This document shows, piece by piece, positions 9,911-15,985 of a stretch of 15,985 bases of DNA. The translations under genes and the position numbers were made by a program. Source of the stretch: Cruorifilaria tuberocauda. Its lineage: Eukaryota > Nematoda > Chromadorea > Rhabditida > Onchocercidae. Numbering within the stretch: position 1 is the stretch's first letter; each line of letters starts with the position of its first letter. Where the stretch lies: the NCBI GenBank assembly GCA_013365365.1, contig JABVXU010000731.1, positions 7,501-23,485 on the forward strand, in the 5' to 3' direction. The notes under the pieces are model-generated. The model was given only the letters and a program-made list of their open reading frames with translations, was not told where the DNA came from and made no database searches.

Positions 9911-12900
9911 TCATACAGTGGTAACTGATAAAATTCCGTCAATGGAACGACTAGAAATATCACGATTTGCATGAGCCATAAATTCTTGAATTGTGGTAAA
10001 TTTGTCCAACAATGGGTTGCCTTTTCGACGCATCATCTTTTTTCGTGATAACTGTACAATCAGCTAAAAAATAAAATTTACAAATTGAAATATTTTATTT
10101 TCCATGAAAAAATTATATGGATAAATTTAATTAATTATTTATTTCAATTATTAATTATTGAAGTGTTGAGATTTGTAACTTTTACCTGATCTGATTTATT
10201 ACTTTTATCTAATCTGATTTATTACTCTTACCTGATCTGATGGCTGCTGATTTCGTTGAGCCATTAATTGATTATATCGCAATTTACGTTGTTTAGCTCG
10301 TTCCCATTGTTTTTTTCGCTCTTCTCGAGTCCAAAATCGACCAGTTTTGAGTTCACTCTTCGCATCATCATCTGTACTTACACCTGTACGTTCCTAAACA
10401 ACAAATGTTTCAAGCACATTTAAATCCTCTATTACTTACAAAAAACGACGAAGATTTTCTTGTAATTTTAAAATCCGAGAAAAAAAACGAAAGACACAAC
10501 TTACTCTATTTAATTGCTCTTCTCGTTCTTTCAGTAATTTATTTCGAATTAGCTTCCTGGTGACATATCGTGTCCCATCTGGACGTCTTTTAATCTGAAA
10601 CACCATCTTTCTCCAAACTCAATAACCTATGAATTCTCATTAAATATCAAACATGATAATGTGCTTTATAAATTTCATACATCTGAAAAATGTTTGGATT
10701 AGTTTTACTCGCTTTACGGCCTACGGATTATGGCTTTACGAAAACCAAATTTTATTAATAATTGATAGTTTCAGTAATTTCAATTCTTGAAAAATCAAAT
10801 CTAAATTCAAATTTGTTATTCAAATCTTGCTAAGAAAAATACGGAATATTTGTTTTGATGATTTCTTATTTTTTATTAATTTATTAGCTGGAACTACATA
10901 ATTCAGAACTCTGTATGAGCTTCGTATGCTCAAGTATGCGATAATGCAAAATTATATTAGGTATGCGATCGATATTACTTAAACCTAGCAACTTCCGGAA
11001 TATGACTTTATTCCTATTAGCTATTTCTTAATACACAAAAAGAATTCGTCATAATGAAATTAAATCAGAATAGATGAGAAATGCTGAAGCTTCATAATTA
11101 ACATGGTTATCTGCTTATAATTCAAATTATTTTTTGGAAGAAAAAAAAAATTAATTAGCACTCCAAAAAAATGAAAACGAAACAATGCGAGTTTTTACCT
11201 TCCATTCGCATGAATCCTGAATTCTACAATCCTCAAATTGTTTCATTACTGATTCTTCCATTCTTCCTTCCCTTCCACTTTCATCATTAGTTGTACCGCT
11301 TATCATACCACCTTTACCTGATGATGCTCGTAACATATGAGCTTGTTCAATCATTGCTTCACGTAATAATCGTTGTTGAAGAGCTATTGTTTCTGCTAAT
11401 TTTTGTGGTACCGTATACATCGTTATGCCAGCTCTATCACTTTAAACAAAAAGATAATATCGATTAGTTAATTTAATTCCTTTAAATAATTTCCTTTTTT
11501 TTTTCAAAATATTTATTTTGCTATTATCATTACTTTGCTTTGCTTTTTAAACTTTCATACTTTTTTTTTTGCTTCAAATTGATTACAAAATTTTGAATTA
11601 ATTGAACGAAGGATGCGATGATAAAGGATAAACATGGAAATTCTATCAATTCAATGATTAACATTTTATGATATTAAAATTAAAAGAATAGTTGTATTGT
11701 TTTATCATTAGGTAATATTTAACACACACACACATATACATATGATGTATACCTGTTTGAAAATTGAAGTTTGAGAAAATTAAAAAATGAAAATGCCCTA
11801 TGTTACCTTTGTGGTTTATAGGTTTCATCAACCGTTTGCGCCTTCATTGATCGTCTTCTCTCATTCATCCTCATTTTTTCTTCTTCTTCTTCATTTTCTT
11901 TTGCTGTAACATGTCCTTTTTTCCCACTTTCTCGTAAAATGACCGAATATTGTGGTAATCTGAAATTTACAAGAATTTCAGAAAACAGTTATAAATGAAT
12001 AATTCCGAGATATCTCAGCATCCTTCCGGCATTTTTTTTTTGTTTTCAATCACAAACTTAAAAATTTTTATCATGATTTCATGATTTTTTCTTTGATATG
12101 GAAAATTATGTAAATTTGATTTACAAGGTTAAAATTTACCTAAATTTAACTTGCGAAATTTGTGAGGTGGATGGCTTTTCTGAAGCCATACATGGAACTA
12201 TATGACTGATAGAACCATGTGATGTTGCACAATCGCGTGGTTGCGTATTAGTGCTACCTCTGAAAATTGAATAATGATATTGAGTTGTTGTAATTGATAA
12301 AGATATTATTAAAATTAAAAATTTGAAACAAGTTTTATTTACATCACATTCTACGTTGTACATTTGAACATTAATTTAAAGCGATCAGTGATTATTTTAT
12401 CAGTTATTTCATAATTGATAATTTAACGAGTAAACTATCAATCATTTCTTTGATATGAAACAAATTGGAATAAAAATTTTCTATTCAGTAAAAATTATTT
12501 AGAATTTAAATTGATTAAATATTAAATATGAATCATATTTGAACTTACTTTTTAGTTTGTGTAATAGCATCTGGCTTCAATGGTGTACTTCGGCATGATT
12601 CACCGGTATTATAAGCACTTGATGTATCATCCAATCTTCGTTTTACATCCTCGTTTAATTTATGTACATTCTGATCATTATCTGCTACATGTGGCATCTA
12701 GAAATTGAATTAGTTCTAGATATTTGATTAGTTAATTGCTAATTTAATGAATTGATTGATTTGATTATCTCTCATACCGGTAATATGAAGTTTATTTTTA
12801 GATTGAACCTTTAGGTAATTCATAGTTTCAACTAAAACTTCAAATAATTAGTAATTCAAAATAGATATAAATTTCAACTAAAACTTCAAATAATTAGTAA

Positions 12901-14992
12901 TTCAAAATAGATATAAATAATTTAATCATAATATTTCTGATACTTTTTAGAAGTTGTTCTTCTCTGAATCCATTTAAAATAATTATTAATCGTGTTACTG
13001 TAAGTTTATCTAATCAAAAAAATGACTAATAATTAATGAGTAAAAAAATCTACCTTGAAAAAACTACGCCCACTATCACTATGTTTCAAAATAAGTCTAT
13101 CGCATTCCATACGTATAGTTTCCATTTCCCGATGCAACGATGCTAATTCTCGTTCTAAGGAACACTCACTTGCGCACCTGGAAATGAAGATTTTATTTAA
13201 AATTGTATTCAATTCATATAAATTTCAAAGTTAAAATTTATTCATAAACCTGCAAAGAAAAACTTAGTTCATGATCATCAGAAAAAAAGCTTAGAAGAGA
13301 ATTCAGCATTGTTAAACTTTACAAATGTAACTCTTTGGGCATTCTTCTCTCATCCTTTCGGTCATTTTTCTGATAATTGAAATTAAAATCATTTTAATCT
13401 AACCTTCTCAAACTACAATCTGTTACTTCTCCCAAATCATTCAGTGAATCCATTGACTGATTTAAGCTACTTGATATTGGAGCAGGTAAGAGTTCTGCAT
13501 CCGAATCAGTCATTCTTGATAATCCAGAATCCTAGAACAAAGTATGATGTACTAATTATAATATACTGATATACTAAATAATCGGATCCTTCAAACATCA
13601 AATGTATCTATTGGTTACATAAGATACAAATAGGTTAAACAATAAGAATCCAAAAACCATCAGAAAATATAATCCAATAAACTTCTACCTATTTAAAAAT
13701 TTTCTGGTTAACAAGGGAAAAAAATGGAAACGAATTTTCCGGATAAATATTTCCGGAATATTTACGCCTTCAAATAATCCTAAAATTCATTACCATAAAA
13801 AATATAAAATTTTATTGAAAAATAATAACTTTTTCAAGCGTAGAATTACTGGAATTAGCATCGGTTAGTGCATCTTTGTCATCATCATTACAACCTTCTC
13901 CCGTTGATTCCAATAACATTTCAAATTCTTCATTCTGAATAATGAAAATTTTTAAATTCTTACAAATTTTAAAATTCTCTCAATTATTTACCTATTATCA
14001 TTTAGCATTGTCTGTAATAATATCCGTTCTATATGTAACTGTTTTGTTTCTAAATAATTAATGAAGAAAATTTAACCTGGATGGAACGAGCAAGTAGTAA
14101 AGATATCTCATTACCGCTATTACGGAATTGTTTTATAGCATTGGCACGACTATAAATTGTTTCACCATTTACCTGTAATAATACAATATATTGAATTATA
14201 ATTACCTAGAAATTAATCAAAAATTTTTTAAAAGGAAGTTTTTTATATCTCTGTTTCTTTCTTCACCATTGCCACATTAATCGTTGTATTGAATTTTCTA
14301 ACAAAAAAGAAAGAGGAAAGTTCAACAGTTTCTTTTCTTCGTTTCCAACCTTTCGAAATGAAAAAAATCAGGTGCACAAACCTGCAATATTTGATCACCG
14401 GGCCTAAGACGTCCATCACGATCTGCGACACTTCCGCTTTCGACCTAAAAACTTTATTCAATTAAATTTATAATGAGCATCTGAATTTGATAGCATGCAA
14501 TAATCCAAAGACTAAATGCTTTACCATTAGCCAATTACTTTGCACAAGTATGTTAAGAATGAAATTTGATTTACTATTCAATTTTTTATTTATCAGCAAA
14601 GAAAAGTTTCAGATTATCAGAATAAATCTGTTATCACTTTTTTTCAACATATCATTTATTGGTTTAAATATGCATGCAATAAGCGCCATCTTTAGCCTTC
14701 ATAATAAAAATGATATGGCAAAATAAAAATCAATGAGCAATATATTAATAAAATATGGGAATAATGAAATATTTCATTTAATTTAATTACTTATTAATCA
14801 ACTAATGAAAGATTACTTAGGCTTCATTTGCTAAAATTTCAATTCATACTTATCATTTAGCTAAGCTATAAGGAATAGTAAATATCAACAAACCTCTCCA
14901 ATGAATACATCGGTATCATTCTCGTTTGCAGTACCATAATATAATTTCAAGCCCAAACGTGGACAACTTTTTGATTTTTCTAATATAACCTC
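9911..14992 (-). CDS. PDZRN3/PDZRN4/PDZD4-like PDZ scaffold protein, 3' part (5' end outside window)
   Basis: Exons in transcript order: 14992-14894, 14444-14382, 14172-14077, 13934-13830, 13531-13404, 13177-13054, 12697-12549, 12259-12140, 11959-11807, 11439-11199, 10594-10505, 10393-10232 and 10063-9911 (TGA). Phases agree throughout, giving 560 residues. Residues 1-86 form a PDZ domain with binding loop RLGLKL at 12-17 and [14 protein letters not shown] in the core. [16 protein letters not shown], a coiled coil at about 167-195, [15 protein letters not shown] and [14 protein letters not shown] are family blocks. [30 protein letters not shown] and [16 protein letters not shown] match the C-terminal domain of PDZRN3/4 and PDZD4. 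The protein ends LSVTTV, a class I PDZ ligand. PDZRN proteins are RING E3 ligases and scaffolds. The RING and any first PDZ would lie upstream of this window, so ligase activity cannot be judged here. Confidence 0.92.
10181..10245. repeat. Three 23-base tandem units spanning a 5' splice site
   Basis: TTTACCTGATCTGATTTATT at 10181 recurs at 10204 (as TTTATCTAATCTGATTTATT) and partly at 10227 (TTACCTGATCTGAT). The third unit contains the real donor of the PDZRN-like exon 10393-10232 (CAG|GTAAGA on the - strand). Unit 1 keeps an intact donor copy, while unit 2 has lost the GT. Confidence 0.85.
10595..11198 (-). other. Longest internal intron of the PDZRN-like gene
   Basis: 604 bases of AT-rich sequence with no exon seen. 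At its 3' end (transcript sense) are two in-frame acceptors twelve bases apart. The main one is TTTCAG, giving exon start 10594; the alternative is GAAAG, giving exon start 10606. Confidence 0.7.
12826..12917. repeat. Exact 46-base tandem duplication in an intron
   Basis: The unit at 12826-12871 (starting TTTCAACTAAAACTTCAAAT) is repeated without any mismatch I can see at 12872-12917. It lies inside the 12698-13053 intron of the PDZRN-like gene. The perfect identity suggests a recent slippage or duplication, or an assembly effect. Confidence 0.93.
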
Positions 14993-15298
14993 CTGAAAGG
15001 GGGAAAAAATCAAAAAAGAGAAACTACCTTAATTTTAAAAATAAATGTTAAACTTTTTCAAATTATCAAATTTTCAAACACTAAAGATGAATTTAAAATT
15101 TTTGCAACATTTTCCTCTTAACACCTTTTTCTTTTCCTTTATCTTCCTTCGTTTTTTTGTTGTATTTTTCTATAAAGATATTGCTGCAAAATAACAGAAG
15201 CTCATTATCAGAAGTTATCCATAAATTAATAGTTTTGTTTTTCAATGAAGAAAAAAAAATTCTTTCGATAATTTTTGTTGATGAGAAAACTTGCGAAA

Positions 15299-15314
15299 GA
15301 GAGAGAGAGAGAGG
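15299..15314. repeat. Short (GA)n microsatellite
   Basis: Eight GA units in a purine-rich context within the putative intron. Confidence 0.85.
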
Positions 15315-15561
15315 GAAAAAAACGGAAGTATTTAGAAATTAATGGAACGAAAGAGAGAAGACGAAAAAAAAGAACTTTTTTGAAAATGAAAATGTTTTCA
15401 GAAGTTTTGTTAAAAAGTATTATATAAGTCAACTAATGATGACAACATTCTTTTTTTTTATTTTTTGCAACGAATCAAAATTGTATTTTTTTTCTCTGTC
15501 TTTTGTTTTTTAATTTCGCAAATGAATTATGATTGTCTGAAATGTATCAGAAAAAAATGGC

Positions 15562-15582
15562 ATATATATATATATATATATA
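15562..15582. repeat. Short (AT)n microsatellite
   Basis: About ten AT units in the putative intron, close to the larger TATAAA array. Confidence 0.9.
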
Positions 15583-15674
15583 CATATCGAAAGAGAAACA
15601 TTGAAAGAAAAAAAATTAAAGTCATAAAATTAAAAAAAGAAAGAAATCGATAATAGTATTTAAATATCCATAAT

Positions 15675-15985
15675 CACAAATATAAATATAAATATAAATA
15701 TAAATATAAATATATAAATATAAATATATACATATAAATATATAAATATAAATATAAAATATAAATAGAGATATAAATATAAACATAAATATAAACATAA
15801 ATGTAAACATAAATATAAACATAAATACAAATATAAATATAAATATAAATATATAAATATAAATATATAAACATAAATATAAAAATATAAATATAAAAAT
15901 ATAAATATATGAATATAAATATATACATATAAATATATAAATATAAATATGAAATATAAATAGAGATATAAATATAAACATAAAT
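15675..15985. repeat. (TATAAA)n minisatellite with higher-order structure, running off the window
   Basis: More than 300 bases built from TATAAA-type hexamers with variants TACATA, AACATA, AATGTA and GAGATA. The block around TAGAG at 15766 recurs around 15961, a 195-base shift, with one visible difference (AAAAT versus TGAAAT just before). The array reaches the window edge, so its full length is unknown. The Tyr-Ile-Phe open frames on the - strand are artefacts. Confidence 0.93.

Larger units (their letters stand above)
14993..15985 (-). other. Partial upstream intron of the PDZRN-like gene
   Basis: No exon is recognised on the - strand above 14992, so the preceding exon (rest of the protein, including any RING and first PDZ) is beyond the window. 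The stretch is AT-rich, with a GA run at 15299-15314, a TA run at 15562-15582 and the TATAAA array from about 15675. Small open frames here are low-complexity. Confidence 0.6.

Noticed and set aside
14243..14461. 72-residue frame on - starting [10 protein letters not shown]
   Set aside because: It overlaps the PDZ exon 14444-14382 in a shifted frame. The true frame reads [20 protein letters not shown].
15622..15981. 119-residue Ile-Tyr-Phe frame on -
   Set aside because: Artefact of the TATAAA array.
15675..15985. CRISPR-like repeat and spacer arrangement
   Set aside because: The variation is within hexamers, with no constant repeat plus unique spacer, and the window is eukaryotic.
1..15985. 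CLEAR/E-box CACGTG sites that would hint at HLH-30 autoregulation
   Set aside because: Reading by eye I found TACGTG and CACGTA variants but no CACGTG. A motif scan would be needed to be sure.
1..15985. tRNA, rRNA, transposase or viral sequence
   Set aside because: No cloverleaf boxes, rRNA core motifs, terminal inverted repeats with an enzyme, or viral protein motifs were recognised in the window.

Overview
This AT-rich window reads as nuclear DNA of a nematode. A parasitic clade III (filarial or spirurid) worm is my best guess, but that is inference. The reasons are short introns of mostly 80-600 bases, splice acceptors of the TTTTCAG type, a possible SL trans-splice acceptor just before an ATG, many microsatellites, and two animal-type multi-exon genes.

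Two genes lie tail to tail. On the + strand (about 6040-8616, with likely 5' exons at 488-509 and 2837-2949) is a bHLH-leucine-zipper transcription factor of the MiT/TFE family (MITF/TFEB; nematode HLH-30). I rebuilt nine exons with consistent phase, giving 393 residues. They carry the conserved acidic activation segment, the basic region and helix-loop-helix, the zipper, an IKQE SUMOylation site and the conserved C-terminal tail. On the - strand (14992 down to 9911) is the 3' part of a PDZRN3/PDZRN4/PDZD4-like gene. It has thirteen phase-consistent exons (560 residues) covering a PDZ domain, a coiled coil, several family-specific blocks and a C-terminal TTV that fits a class I PDZ ligand. Its 5' exons lie beyond 15985.

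Layout: 1-485 is AT-rich upstream sequence. 510-6039 is two very long introns holding GT, CT and trinucleotide repeats. 6040-8616 is the body of the HLH-30-like gene. 8617-9910 is shared 3' flanking sequence with a CT microsatellite. 9911-14992 is the PDZRN-like gene. 14993-15985 is intron ending in a (TATAAA)n array with a 195-base higher-order period.

The two products have no evident shared pathway. HLH-30/TFEB proteins control lysosome and autophagy genes in the nucleus, while PDZRN-type proteins are cytoplasmic or junctional scaffolds. I found no sign of a mobile element, virus, CRISPR array, rRNA or tRNA. The most interesting signals are regulatory: an 18-base in-frame candidate microexon that would split the HLH-30 basic region, and a two-donor choice that would include or skip the IKQE SUMO site.
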